Assembly: GCA_030836785.1 (NCBI GenBank)
Contig: JAUPLT010000134.1
Coordinates: 1-36,502, forward strand
From: Actinomycetota bacterium
GTDB lineage: Bacteria > Actinomycetota > Actinomycetes > Mycobacteriales > Mycobacteriaceae
Length of the DNA: 36,502 bases
Direction: 5' to 3'
Shown: positions 1 through 7,953 of the stretch, in pieces
How the letters are laid out: each line of letters opens with the position of its first letter
Position numbering within the stretch: position 1 is the stretch's first letter
Translations under genes and position numbers: made by a program
The notes under the pieces: generated by a model
What the model was told of the DNA's origin: nothing
What the model saw: the letters and a program-made list of their open reading frames with translations, nothing else
Database searches by the model: none

Positions 1-87
1 GGTCGGCGGCTCGCCCGCCGCTGGCGGGGGAATCGGTGCGGGGGCCGGTGCGCCCGCGTCGGCGGGTGATGAATCGTCAATCGTCAT
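1..87 (-). CDS. N-terminus of a Pro/Ala-rich protein, probably DUF349 family (partial)
   Basis: Only the first 29 codons are in the window; the gene runs off the left edge. The ATG (85-87, read leftward) has a purine-rich GGTGGAG stretch about 6-7 bases upstream as a ribosome binding site. The visible peptide starts MTIDDSSPADAG and becomes a Pro/Ala-rich low-complexity stretch. Actinobacterial DUF349 proteins (Rv2731 type, alanine/arginine rich) often begin with such a proline-rich segment, and Rv2731 lies close to miaA with this relative orientation in M. tuberculosis. The family call is inferred from synteny and composition only; no conserved domain is visible. It is divergent from the gene at 266. 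Confidence 0.5.
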   Translation of the reverse strand, partial: MTIDDSSPADAGAPAPAPIPPPAAGEPPT

Positions 88-265
88 GAGCTGTCTCCAC
101 CCACCCTTCGCGCGATCCTGTCGCGCCTCTGCCGCGCGAAGCGGCTCCGCTGTTGCTCATCCGGGCCCGTCTCTCAGGGCGCCCTCTGGGTATTGAACCA
201 GTTCGGCGGCGGGCATGCGGCAGGGTTGGCTCCGGCCACGGCGTCCGGGCGGTTAGTTTGGTGCC
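88..265. other. Divergent intergenic region, 178 bp
   Basis: Separates the partial minus-strand gene from the LigB-like gene. Short open frames here are shadows without ribosome binding sites. The only signal I can support is the -10 box at 254-259, listed separately. No convincing hairpin or RNA gene is seen. Confidence 0.5.
254..259 (+). promoter_or_regulatory. Putative -10 box (TAGTTT) of a leaderless transcript
   Basis: TAGTTT fits the mycobacterial TANNNT -10 consensus and is followed by exactly 6 bases and then the GTG start codon at 266. A transcript starting at that G would be leaderless, which is common in mycobacteria. There is no Shine-Dalgarno sequence before the GTG. No strong -35 box is seen. 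Position and motif are read directly; promoter activity is inferred. Confidence 0.45.
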
Positions 266-952
266 GTGCTGACGGCGATTGCTCTAGCTCCCTCGGCCCC
301 GGTGCTGTTGCCCGAACTTGCCGGCCAGGCCGCAGTCGAGCTTGCCGACCTGCGCGTCGCGGCGATCGCCGCCGTGGCGGCGCTCCCGAAGCAGTGGACC
401 GTCATCGGGGTCGGACCGGCCGACGAGACTCTGACCCGGCTGCGCGGCACGTTCGCCGGCTACGGAGTTGACGTCCCGGTGGCGCTGTGCCCGCCACCAC
501 CCCCGGACTTCGCGGCCCTGCCGTTGTGCGCGCTGATGGCGGGCTGGCTGCGAGAGCAGGGCAATCCTGACGCCTCCATCACGGTCCACGTGTGCGCCGC
601 GGGCCTAGGCAGCGAGGATTCGGTGAACCGTGGTCGGGCGCTGCGCACCGAGATCGACCGGACCGCCGAACCCGTCGGCGTGTTGATCGTCGCCGATGGC
701 GCCAACACCCTGACTCCGGCCGCGCCGGGAGGTTACGAGCCCGATTCGATCGTGGTTCAGCAGGCCCTGGACGATGCACTGGAAGCCGCCGACGCCGCAG
801 CCCTGACGAGGTTGCCGTCAGGTGTGATCGGCCGCGTCGCCTATCAGGTGCTCGCCGGGTTGGCCGGCACCGATACCTGGTCGGCCACCGGGATGCACTG
901 TTGCGCCCCGTATGGCGTGGGCTACACCGCCGGGCTGTGGGAACGGGGCTGA
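266..952 (+). CDS. Class III extradiol dioxygenase-like (LigB superfamily) protein, Rv2728c type
   Basis: 228 residues beginning MLTAIALAPSAPVLLPEL. It resembles the actinobacterial Rv2728c family, which is related to class III extradiol ring-cleavage dioxygenases (LigB fold). The function of the family is not established and I do not assign a substrate. Features visible are an Ala/Leu-rich N-terminal half, a PPPPPDF proline run near residue 76, and a C-terminal segment with CCAPYGVGY. The GTG start is chosen because the next codons match the family N-terminus and a -10 box lies 6 bases upstream, suggesting a leaderless message. The stop (TGA 950-952) directly abuts the miaA GTG at 953, so the two genes are almost certainly co-transcribed and translationally coupled. 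Confidence 0.75.
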   Translation: MLTAIALAPSAPVLLPELAGQAAVELADLRVAAIAAVAALPKQWTVIGVGPADETLTRLRGTFAGYGVDVPVALCPPPPPDFAALPLCALMAGWLREQGNPDASITVHVCAAGLGSEDSVNRGRALRTEIDRTAEPVGVLIVADGANTLTPAAPGGYEPDSIVVQQALDDALEAADAAALTRLPSGVIGRVAYQVLAGLAGTDTWSATGMHCCAPYGVGYTAGLWERG

Positions 953-1903
953 GTGCGGCCGGTCGCCATCATCGGTCCGACCGGGACCGGGAAATCCGAA
1001 CTCGCTCTTGACGTCGCCGAACTGCTCGGCGGGGAGATCGTCAACGCCGACGCCATGCAGCAGTACCGCGGGATGGACATCGGCACCGCCAAACTGGCGC
1101 CGGGGGACCGGCGCGGCATCCCGCACCACCAACTTGACGTTCTCGACGTCTCCGAGACCGCGACCGTCGCCCGATATCAACAGGCCGCCGTCGCCGACGT
1201 GGAAGCCATCCTTGCGCGCGGGGCCGTGCCGGTCATCGTCGGCGGATCGATGATGTACGTCCAGTCGCTGGTCGACGACTGGGTGTTCCCGGCCACCGAC
1301 CCGACGGTGCGGGCCCGGTGGGAGCAGCGACTGGCTGATATCGGGGTGGCCGGACTGCATGCCCAACTCGCCCGCCGCGATCCGGTGGCCGCCGAGGCGA
1401 TCCTGCCCACCGATGGCCGGCGAATCGTGCGTGCGCTCGAGGTCGTCGAGCTCACGGGCCGTCCGTTCTCCGCCTCGGCCCCGCGCATCGGCGAGCCGCG
1501 TTGGGACACGGCGATCGTCGGCCTCGACTGGCAGACCGAGGCGCTCGATGAACGACTCTTCCGGCGGACCGAGACGATGTTCGCCGAGGGCCTCGTCGAC
1601 GAGGTCAGGACGCTGTGTGGCCGCGGGCTGCGCAGCGGCGTTACCGCTGCCAGGGCACTGGGTTACGCCCAAGTCCTCGACGTCCTCGACGTCCTCGACG
1701 TCCTCGACGCCCCCGATGCCCTCGACGCCGGTGCGGACGGCCCGGTCATCGAGGGCGCCCGGGAGGCGACGTTCATCGGCACCCGCCGCTATGTTCGGCG
1801 GCAGCGCTCGTGGTTTCGCCGCGACCACCGCATCCGATGGCTGGACGGCGCCGGTCAGGGTCTCGTCGAGGCCGTGGCGGCGCACTGGCGCCACGTATCC
1901 TGA
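953..1903 (+). CDS. miaA: tRNA dimethylallyltransferase (i6A37 synthesis)
   Basis: 316 residues. MiaA transfers the dimethylallyl group from DMAPP to N6 of adenosine 37 in tRNAs that read codons starting with U. Visible motifs are the P-loop [11 protein letters not shown] (residues 7-17), the substrate-binding segment [23 protein letters not shown], and the C-terminal [16 protein letters not shown] segment that contacts tRNA. The length is normal for the family. The GTG start immediately follows the upstream stop codon. An unusual feature is a run of four perfect 9-bp repeats (1673-1708) encoding VLD x4 at residues 241-252, followed by two degenerate units, in the region just after ALGYAQ. 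The frame stays open through it. The dimethylallyl donor derives from the pathway begun by Dxs, encoded at 31151 in this window. Confidence 0.96.
   Translation: MRPVAIIGPTGTGKSELALDVAELLGGEIVNADAMQQYRGMDIGTAKLAPGDRRGIPHHQLDVLDVSETATVARYQQAAVADVEAILARGAVPVIVGGSMMYVQSLVDDWVFPATDPTVRARWEQRLADIGVAGLHAQLARRDPVAAEAILPTDGRRIVRALEVVELTGRPFSASAPRIGEPRWDTAIVGLDWQTEALDERLFRRTETMFAEGLVDEVRTLCGRGLRSGVTAARALGYAQVLDVLDVLDVLDAPDALDAGADGPVIEGAREATFIGTRRYVRRQRSWFRRDHRIRWLDGAGQGLVEAVAAHWRHVS
1673..1726 (+). repeat. 9-bp tandem repeat inside miaA (4 perfect + 2 degenerate units)
   Basis: GTCCTCGAC occurs four times without change at 1673-1681, 1682-1690, 1691-1699 and 1700-1708, followed by GCCCCCGAT and GCCCTCGAC (1709-1726). 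The unit is three codons (Val-Leu-Asp), so gain or loss of a unit would keep the reading frame. It lies in a loop region between the conserved ALGYAQ segment and the [10 protein letters not shown] segment. Confidence 0.95.
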
Positions 1904-1957
1904 CCGGGTGAACCCCGCTGCTGACGATGGAGCCGCCGGGGATCGGGTGTGGCTCAG

Positions 1958-2842
1958 ATGATGTTCGCCAAGGGGCACGGCACCCAGAACGACTTCGTGG
2001 TGCTGCCCGATCCGCTCGCGCACCTCGATCTCAGCCGGGATGCCGTGGCGGCGCTGTGTGACCGGCGCCGCGGTCTGGGGGCCGACGGTGTGTTGCGGGT
2101 CACGCGCGCGGGTGCCGCTGTCGGCGCCGGCGCGATCACCGGACTGCCCGATGGGGTCGGAGCCGACGACTGGTACATGGACTATCGAAACGCCGACGGT
2201 TCCGTCGCGCAGATGTGCGGCAACGGTGTGCGGGTGTTCGCCCACTACCTGCGGGCCAGCGGGTTGGAGGACCGTTCGGAGTTCGTGGTGGGCACTCTCG
2301 CCGGGCCGCGGCCGGTTGTGGTGCACGACGCAGACGACTCCACCGCGGACATCACCGTGGAAATGGGCGAGGTGACTGTGACCGGCAGGTCGGTCGCCGC
2401 CATCGGCGGCTGCGAGTTCGCGGGCATCGCGGTCGATGTCGGAAACCCGCACCTGGCCTGCCTTGTGCCGGGACTCACCATCGAGGCGCTGGACACCCTC
2501 GACATCGGAGCGCCGGTGTCCTTCGATCACTCGGTGTTTCCCGGTGGAGTCAACGTCGAGATCCTCACCCCGCCGATGCCGGGCGAGGGTGTCGATGGGA
2601 CTGTCGCGATGCGGGTGCACGAGCGAGGTGTGGGTGAGACCCGCTCCTGTGGAACCGGGACAGTGGCGGCGGCGGTGGCTGCGCTGGCCCACCAGGGCAG
2701 CGCAACCGGGGTCGTTGAGGTCCGTGTTCCAGGCGGACAGGTGCGGGTCCGCGTCACCGCCACGACCAGCTATCTACGTGGCCCCTCCGTCCTGGTTGCT
2801 CACGGCGATATCGACGGCGGCTGGTGGGCGGCCCAGTTCTGA
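1958..2842 (+). CDS. dapF: Diaminopimelate epimerase
   Basis: 294 residues from this ATG. DapF converts LL- to meso-diaminopimelate, the precursor of lysine and of the peptidoglycan cross-link residue in mycobacteria. The two catalytic cysteines of this PLP-independent racemase fold are visible in MCGNGVR (Cys87) and [10 protein letters not shown] (Cys231). Other landmarks are KGHGTQNDF at the N-terminus, [12 protein letters not shown], and VGNPHLAC. I chose 1958 because [10 protein letters not shown] matches the M. tuberculosis N-terminus [10 protein letters not shown]. An in-frame GTG at 1949 would add three residues, and the ribosome binding site does not decide between them. It lies 54 bases after miaA and probably in the same operon. 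Confidence 0.95.
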   Translation: MMFAKGHGTQNDFVVLPDPLAHLDLSRDAVAALCDRRRGLGADGVLRVTRAGAAVGAGAITGLPDGVGADDWYMDYRNADGSVAQMCGNGVRVFAHYLRASGLEDRSEFVVGTLAGPRPVVVHDADDSTADITVEMGEVTVTGRSVAAIGGCEFAGIAVDVGNPHLACLVPGLTIEALDTLDIGAPVSFDHSVFPGGVNVEILTPPMPGEGVDGTVAMRVHERGVGETRSCGTGTVAAAVAALAHQGSATGVVEVRVPGGQVRVRVTATTSYLRGPSVLVAHGDIDGGWWAAQF

Positions 2843-2907
2843 GTGGCGCGGGGACGATTTTGGGGTGCGCGACGTTGTACCGGCGTGACACCATCGGCAC
2901 CAACACC

Positions 2908-4350
2908 ATGAGGAAGACTGACCTGTCGAACACCGAGAGCGCCACCCACGCCGTCGCGGCCGCCGAGCCTAGTGCCGGCGAACTCGCCTTGGAAGATCGG
3001 GCGGCGCTGAGACGCGTCGCCGGACTGTCCACCGAACTCGCGGACATCTCCGAGGTCGAGTACCGCCAGCTTCGATTGGAACGCGTCGTGCTGGTCGGGG
3101 TGTGGACCGATGGCAGCGCCCGCGACGCCGAGGCCAGCCTGGCCGAACTGGCGGCGCTGGCCGAGACCGCCGGATCGGAGGTGCTCGAAGGGGTGATTCA
3201 GCGCCGCGACAAGCCCGACCCGTCCACCTACATCGGTTCCGGCAAGGCCGCCGAGCTCAGGCAGGTGGTGGTGGCCACCGGAGCCGACACCGTGATCTGC
3301 GACGGCGAACTCAGTCCGGCCCAACTCAACGCGCTGGAAAAGGTGGTCAAGGTCAAGGTCATCGACCGCACCGCCCTGATCCTCGACATCTTCGCCCAGC
3401 ATGCGACCAGCCGGGAGGGCAAGGCGCAGGTGTCGCTGGCTCAGATGGAGTACATGCTGCCCCGCCTGCGCGGCTGGGGCGAATCGATGTCCCGTCAGGC
3501 GGGCGGGCGGGCGGGCGGTGCCGGGGGAGGCGTTGGCACACGCGGCCCGGGCGAGACCAAGATCGAGACCGATCGCCGTCGCATCCGTGAGCGGATGGCG
3601 CGGCTGCGCCGGGAAATCAGGGATATGAAGCAGGTCCGCGACACCCAGCGCAGTCGCCGCAGGCACAGCGACGTGCCGTCGGTGGCGATCGTGGGATACA
3701 CCAATGCCGGCAAGTCCAGTCTGCTCAACGCCCTCACCGGTGCCGGTGTGCTGGTGCAGAACGCCCTGTTCGCCACCCTGGAACCCACCACCCGCCGAGG
3801 GGAGTTCGACGACAGTCGCCCCTTCGTCCTCACCGACACGGTGGGGTTCGTCCGCCACCTTCCGACGCAGTTGGTCGAGGCGTTCCGCTCCACTCTGGAG
3901 GAGGTCGTCGATGCCGACCTGCTGGTGCACGTTGTCGACGGATCCGACGCCAACCCACTGGCGCAGATCGACGCCGTGCATCAGGTGATCCGGGAGGTGC
4001 AGGCGGACCACCACGCCGCACCTGCGCCGGAACTGCTGGTCGTCAACAAGACCGACGCCGCAGACGAACTCACCCTGGCGCAACTGCGCAGCGCACTTCC
4101 CGGCGCGGTGCTGGTCTCCGCCCACACCGGAGAGGGGCTGGACCGGCTGCGCGCTCGAATGGGGGAGATGGTCGAACCCCGTGAGGTCGCCGTCGATGTC
4201 ACCATCCCCTACGGACGGGGTGACCTGGTGGCGCGTCTGCACGAGCAGGGACGGGTGGACGTCACCGAGCACACCGACGGCGGCACCCGGGTCAAGGCAG
4301 GCGTTCCGCCGGCACTGGCGGCGGTGCTGCGGCCGTTCGCCACCGGCTGA
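2908..4350 (+). CDS. hflX: Ribosome-associated GTPase HflX
   Basis: 480 residues. HflX binds the 50S subunit and splits stalled or stressed ribosomes; in mycobacteria it is linked to hypoxia and macrolide tolerance (family knowledge). The N-terminal nucleotide-binding domain is followed by the Gly-rich linker ending GPGETKIETDRR and by the GTPase domain: G1 GYTNAGKSS (about 262-270), G3 DTVGF (about 310) and G4 NKTD (380-383). The open frame extends back to 2824 and overlaps dapF, but I prefer the ATG at 2908 (MRKTDLSNTES), which matches the known mycobacterial N-terminus. No strong Shine-Dalgarno sequence is seen there. It probably belongs to the miaA-dapF transcription unit, with a 65-base gap. 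Confidence 0.93.
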   Translation: MRKTDLSNTESATHAVAAAEPSAGELALEDRAALRRVAGLSTELADISEVEYRQLRLERVVLVGVWTDGSARDAEASLAELAALAETAGSEVLEGVIQRRDKPDPSTYIGSGKAAELRQVVVATGADTVICDGELSPAQLNALEKVVKVKVIDRTALILDIFAQHATSREGKAQVSLAQMEYMLPRLRGWGESMSRQAGGRAGGAGGGVGTRGPGETKIETDRRRIRERMARLRREIRDMKQVRDTQRSRRRHSDVPSVAIVGYTNAGKSSLLNALTGAGVLVQNALFATLEPTTRRGEFDDSRPFVLTDTVGFVRHLPTQLVEAFRSTLEEVVDADLLVHVVDGSDANPLAQIDAVHQVIREVQADHHAAPAPELLVVNKTDAADELTLAQLRSALPGAVLVSAHTGEGLDRLRARMGEMVEPREVAVDVTIPYGRGDLVARLHEQGRVDVTEHTDGGTRVKAGVPPALAAVLRPFATG

Positions 4351-4414
4351 CCTCCACTCGGCTGTCGGGAGCAGACGCGCCTGTTTCGCCGGAGAACCCC
4401 TGCTGACCAGCGCA

Positions 4415-4445
4415 TTGCTTCCCAACCATCCGGTTGGTCTATCCT
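4415..4445 (+). promoter_or_regulatory. Promoter with embedded palindromic operator, upstream of fadE20
   Basis: TTGCTT (4415-4420) and TATCCT (4440-4445) form a plausible SigA-type -35/-10 pair with a 19-bp spacer. Inside the spacer lies ACCATCCGGTTGGT (4425-4438), which matches its own reverse complement at 12 of 14 positions. A second overlapping reading is CCAACC-N4-GGTTGG (4422-4437), with perfect 6-bp arms. This size and symmetry are typical of TetR-family operators in fatty-acid metabolism. The regulator is not identifiable here. Confidence 0.5.
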
Positions 4446-4484
4446 CGGTCAAGTACCGTCGAGCACTTCTTGGAGGCCACCACC

Positions 4485-5645
4485 ATGGGCAACGCTGTCA
4501 AGTATTCCCGCACGCTGTTCGAGTCCGACCACGAGTTGTTCCGGGAGTCCTACCGGTCGTTCCTCGGCAAGCATGTCGCGCCGTACCACGACCAGTGGGA
4601 GAAGGACAAGATCGTCGACCGCGGCGTCTGGCTTGAGGCGGGGAAGCAGGGATTCCTCGGTATGGCCGTGCCGGAGGAGTACGGCGGCGGCGGTAACTCC
4701 GACTTCCGGTACAACACCATCGTCTGCGAGGAGACGGTCGCCGGCCGCTACAGCGGACTGGGTTTCTCGTTGCACAACGATGTCGTTGCCCCCTACCTGC
4801 TCGACCTGACCACCGAGGAGCAGAAGCAGCGCTGGCTCCCGCAGTTCTGCACCGGCGAGTTGATCACCGCGATCGCGATGACCGAACCCGGCACTGGAAG
4901 CGACCTGCAGGGCATCAAGACCCGCGCAGTCAAGGATGGCGACCACTACGTACTGAACGGTTCGAAGACCTTCATCACCAACGGCATCAACGCCGACCTG
5001 GTGATCGTGGTGGCGCAGACCAACCCGGAGAAGGGCGCCCAGGGCTTCTCGCTGCTCGGTGTGGAGCGCGGCATGCCGGGCTTCGAGCGCGGACGGCACC
5101 TCGACAAGGTAGGTCTCGACGCACAGGACACCGCTGAACTCTCGTTCACCGACGTCAAGGTGCCGGTGGAAAACCTGATCGGCGAGGAGGGGATGGGCTT
5201 CATCTATCTGATGCAGAACCTGCCCCAGGAACGGCTGTCGATCGCCGTCATGGCCGCGGCCGCGATGGAGTCGGTGCTGGAAGAGACGATCCAGTACTGC
5301 AAGGAACGCAAAGCGTTCGGCAAGCCCATCGGTTCATTCCAGAACAGCCGCTTCGTCCTCGCAGAGTTGGCGACCGAAGCCACCGCGGTGCGCATCTTGA
5401 CCGACGAATTCATTCGGTTGCACCTCGACGGCAAACTCACCGCGGATCAGGCTGCGATGGCCAAGTGGTGGACCACCGAGGCGCAGGTGAAACTGGTGGA
5501 CCGTTGTCTGCAATTGCACGGCGGCTACGGATACATGCGCGAATACAACGTGGCCCGGGCATTCTTGGATGCTCGAGTCCAGACTATTTATGGCGGTACC
5601 ACGGAGATCATGAAAGAGATCATCGGCCGCAGTCTCGGTGTCTGA
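4485..5645 (+). CDS. fadE20: Acyl-CoA dehydrogenase, long-chain type (FadE20)
   Basis: 386 residues, the same length as I recall for M. tuberculosis FadE20. The FAD enzyme introduces the first double bond in acyl-CoA beta-oxidation. Visible landmarks are the FAD-binding segment ITAIAMTEPGTGSDLQGI, the NGSKTFITNG strand, CKERKAFGKPI, the LQLHGGYGYM motif, and IYGGTTEIMKEIIGR at the C-terminus. The YEGT glutamate used as catalytic base in short- and medium-chain enzymes is Gly here. As in long-chain and isovaleryl-CoA dehydrogenases, the base is probably the Glu of LPQER (Glu249). The ATG at 4485 has TGGAGG about 10 bases upstream. The extra upstream codons back to 4434 overlap the promoter and are not used. 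The substrate range is inferred from the family only. Confidence 0.93.
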   Translation: MGNAVKYSRTLFESDHELFRESYRSFLGKHVAPYHDQWEKDKIVDRGVWLEAGKQGFLGMAVPEEYGGGGNSDFRYNTIVCEETVAGRYSGLGFSLHNDVVAPYLLDLTTEEQKQRWLPQFCTGELITAIAMTEPGTGSDLQGIKTRAVKDGDHYVLNGSKTFITNGINADLVIVVAQTNPEKGAQGFSLLGVERGMPGFERGRHLDKVGLDAQDTAELSFTDVKVPVENLIGEEGMGFIYLMQNLPQERLSIAVMAAAAMESVLEETIQYCKERKAFGKPIGSFQNSRFVLAELATEATAVRILTDEFIRLHLDGKLTADQAAMAKWWTTEAQVKLVDRCLQLHGGYGYMREYNVARAFLDARVQTIYGGTTEIMKEIIGRSLGV

Positions 5646-5824
5646 CCGCTGAAGTCCGGTGCCGGGCAACCGCCGGTCTGATATCGGATCAATTCGAGTT
5701 CTATCTCGATTTGGATTCCAATTCAGGTCTCGCCCGCGTGTCATGGTTAGCTTGCGCGAGCAAAAACGCCTTATTGTCTTGTTACGTCACAGTGATAAAG
5801 ACCGAAACGCGGGAGACGGTTGAC
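5646..5824 (+). other. Intergenic region upstream of the LGFP-repeat gene, 179 bp
   Basis: Noticeably AT-richer than its surroundings, which fits a promoter region. It contains the short palindrome TCACAGTGA (5787-5795) about 30 bases before the start codon, and nearby AT-rich -10-like sequence, but I cannot name one convincing -35/-10 pair. No RNA gene or terminator hairpin is evident after fadE20. Confidence 0.4.
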
Positions 5825-7900
5825 ATGACACGGCTGAGAATGCGCCTGGGCCGGGCGGCCACACGTGTGGCGCTGGGAGCCGTGGCGACCGCCGCGGCAG
5901 CACTGCTGGTTGTGCCGAGTGCGTCGGCCACCCCGGAAAGCGATGCGGCCGACGCCATCGGACAGGCCTGGAACGCCGCAGGTGGCCCCGAGTCGGTGAT
6001 CGGCGGCCAGGACGGGGACGTCTACCAGGTCGGCGCCGGATTTGCGCAGAAGTTCACCGGTGGGAAGATCTTCTTCACCCCCGATACCGGCGCCCATCTG
6101 CTCTACGGTGCGATCCTGGACAAGTACGAGTCACTCGGCGGCCCTGCCGACAGCGATCTGGGATTCCCCACCATCGATGAGGTTCCCGGCCTGGTCGGCG
6201 ACTTCAGCCGGGTCAGCACCTTCAGTGCCAGTGACAAGCCGGCGGTGTTCTGGACTCCGGATACCGGTGCCTGGGCGGTGCGCGGGGCGATCAACGTCGC
6301 CTGGGACAAGCTCGGCGGCTCAGCGGGAACGCTCGGGGTGCCGATTGAGGACGAACGCTACGACGGCGACCTCGTCAGCCAGAAGTTCACCGGCGGTGAA
6401 CTGTCCTGGAACTCCGCCACCAAGACCTTCACCACCGTGCCCGCTGAACTGGCCGGCAGCCTCGCCGGAGTCGAAGTTCCGTTGGATCCGACGACCCTGA
6501 TCAACCAGGCCTGGCGGGCCGCCGGCGGGCTGGGCGGACCGCTTGGAGCCAGGCAGGGCGACCAGACGCCGATCGGCGCCAACGGCGCCGCCCAGGGCTA
6601 TGCCGGCGGAAAGATCTTCTACACCCCGGAAACCGGAGCGCACTCTCTCACCGGTGCCATTCTCGCCAAGTATGAGTCGTTGGGCGGCCCGAGCGGTGAT
6701 CTCGGGCTACCCATCGGAACAGAGACCGACGGCGGTGTTCCCAACAGCCGTGTCAGCGCCTTCAGTGCGCCTGACCAGCCGGTGATCTTCTGGACGCCGG
6801 ACTCCGGTGCCATCGTGGTGCGCGGCGCCATCAATGCCGCCTGGCAGAAGCTGGGTGCGGGTGCCGGAAAGCTGGGAGTTCCCACCGGTGAGCAGTCCGT
6901 GTCCGGTGACGTCGTGACCCAGAAGTTCAGCGGTGGGGAAATCGCCTGGAATCCGGCCGAGAAGCGCTTCATCACCACACCTGCTGAACTCGGCGCCGAC
7001 CTGGAGGGAATACAGCTTTCTGAGGCCGTGGCGCAGACTCCGCCGGACGCCGGAGCGGGTGACGGCGAGGCCAAGGGGGGCTGGCGCTGGTGGTGGCTGG
7101 CGATCATCGTCCCACTGGTGCTGCTGCTGGGCCTGCTCGGTCTGTGGGCGGTGCGCCGGTCGGGCGGCTCCGACCGTCGCACCGAGGGCGATGGTGGCCC
7201 GTTCGACCGAGGCTTCGAGAGCGGCCACGGGCGGGACTTCGGCCAGGGATCGTCGGACGGGGAGACCGGATCCGGCCACTGGCCAGGTGATGACTCGCAT
7301 GCCAAGGGAACTGCGGGGTGGCCGGGTTCCACGACTCCCGCAGAATTCGAGGCGGACGAGGACGCCATCGACACCGCCCCCACCAAAGTTCCGACCGAAT
7401 CGGACCTGGCCACATTCGGCGAACCGGTGAGTGTCACCGAGGTTCCCCGCTGGCCTGCGGATTTCGACTCCGGACGGCACGCGCGCAGCCAGGCGGAAGA
7501 CGCGGCACCGCTGTGGCAGACGTATGGCGAGGATGCAGAGCGTCCACGGCGCCGGCATGCCGCCGATGATGCGACCTCATGGGCTGAAGTCGTCGAAGAG
7601 GTGGACGTCGTCGTCGGCGATGAAGGCGATGAAGTCGAAGCGCCCGCGCCCGCGCCGGCCGAACGGCCGGGCTTCCCGTCGGCACCGAAGTTCGGGGACC
7701 CGGAACCGTGGCGGCCGGCCATCCACCTGCCCCTGGCCGATCCTTATGAGGCGCCGGAGGGTTACGTCATCAAGGCCACCACGCATTCAGGGCTCTACTA
7801 CCTGCCCGACTCCGCGCTGTATGACAACACCTTGCCCGAGGTCTGGTTCGCCAGCGAGGAAGTGGCTCAGGCGAACGGATTCGTTCGGGCTCCCGAGTGA
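5825..7900 (+). CDS. LGFP-repeat envelope protein with one TM helix and a cytoplasmic tail (Rv2721c type)
   Basis: 691 residues. An N-terminal signal peptide (MTRLRMRLGRAATR, then an Ala/Val-rich core ending PSASA, about 1-35) is followed by two homologous halves (about 42-205 and 215-385). Clear LGFP-type motifs are DLGFP (111), TLGVP (169), DLGLP (292) and KLGVP (349), with weaker units at each half start. LGFP repeats occur in actinobacterial envelope proteins and are thought to anchor to the wall. A TM helix (about 420-443, starting WWWLAIIVPL) leads to a long acidic, low-complexity tail that would be cytoplasmic. The last 45 residues form a separate small motif: YVIK..., YYLPDS, LPEVWF, SEEVAQANGF. 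The ATG at 5825 has a GGGAGACGG ribosome binding site. The longer open frame back to 5465 overlaps fadE20 and lacks support. Function unknown. Confidence 0.85.
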   Translation: MTRLRMRLGRAATRVALGAVATAAAALLVVPSASATPESDAADAIGQAWNAAGGPESVIGGQDGDVYQVGAGFAQKFTGGKIFFTPDTGAHLLYGAILDKYESLGGPADSDLGFPTIDEVPGLVGDFSRVSTFSASDKPAVFWTPDTGAWAVRGAINVAWDKLGGSAGTLGVPIEDERYDGDLVSQKFTGGELSWNSATKTFTTVPAELAGSLAGVEVPLDPTTLINQAWRAAGGLGGPLGARQGDQTPIGANGAAQGYAGGKIFYTPETGAHSLTGAILAKYESLGGPSGDLGLPIGTETDGGVPNSRVSAFSAPDQPVIFWTPDSGAIVVRGAINAAWQKLGAGAGKLGVPTGEQSVSGDVVTQKFSGGEIAWNPAEKRFITTPAELGADLEGIQLSEAVAQTPPDAGAGDGEAKGGWRWWWLAIIVPLVLLLGLLGLWAVRRSGGSDRRTEGDGGPFDRGFESGHGRDFGQGSSDGETGSGHWPGDDSHAKGTAGWPGSTTPAEFEADEDAIDTAPTKVPTESDLATFGEPVSVTEVPRWPADFDSGRHARSQAEDAAPLWQTYGEDAERPRRRHAADDATSWAEVVEEVDVVVGDEGDEVEAPAPAPAERPGFPSAPKFGDPEPWRPAIHLPLADPYEAPEGYVIKATTHSGLYYLPDSALYDNTLPEVWFASEEVAQANGFVRAPE

Positions 7901-7953
7901 CCAACTCGCCGTCACCGGAGCAGCGTCCGCAGGCGGACCGTCGCTGAGCGCAC

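Noticed and set aside
193-471. A 92-codon plus-strand frame overlapping the LigB-like gene start
   Set aside because: Arg/Gly-rich out-of-frame shadow of the 266-952 gene, with no ribosome binding site.
818-2692. A 624-residue minus-strand open frame opposite miaA and dapF
   Set aside because: Antisense shadow of two conserved genes, no ribosome binding site or domain. Its [11 protein letters not shown] run is just the antisense of the miaA repeat.
5787-5795. TCACAGTGA palindrome upstream of the LGFP gene as a CRP or MtrA site
   Set aside because: The half sites are too close for CRP (needs N6 between TGTGA and TCACA), and a direct-repeat MtrA pattern is not present.
7920-7946. Possible hairpin between the LGFP gene and lexA
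   Set aside because: CAGCG/CGCTG arms pair only with an asymmetric bulge, and the inner GTCCGC/GCGGAC has a two-base loop; too weak to call a terminator.
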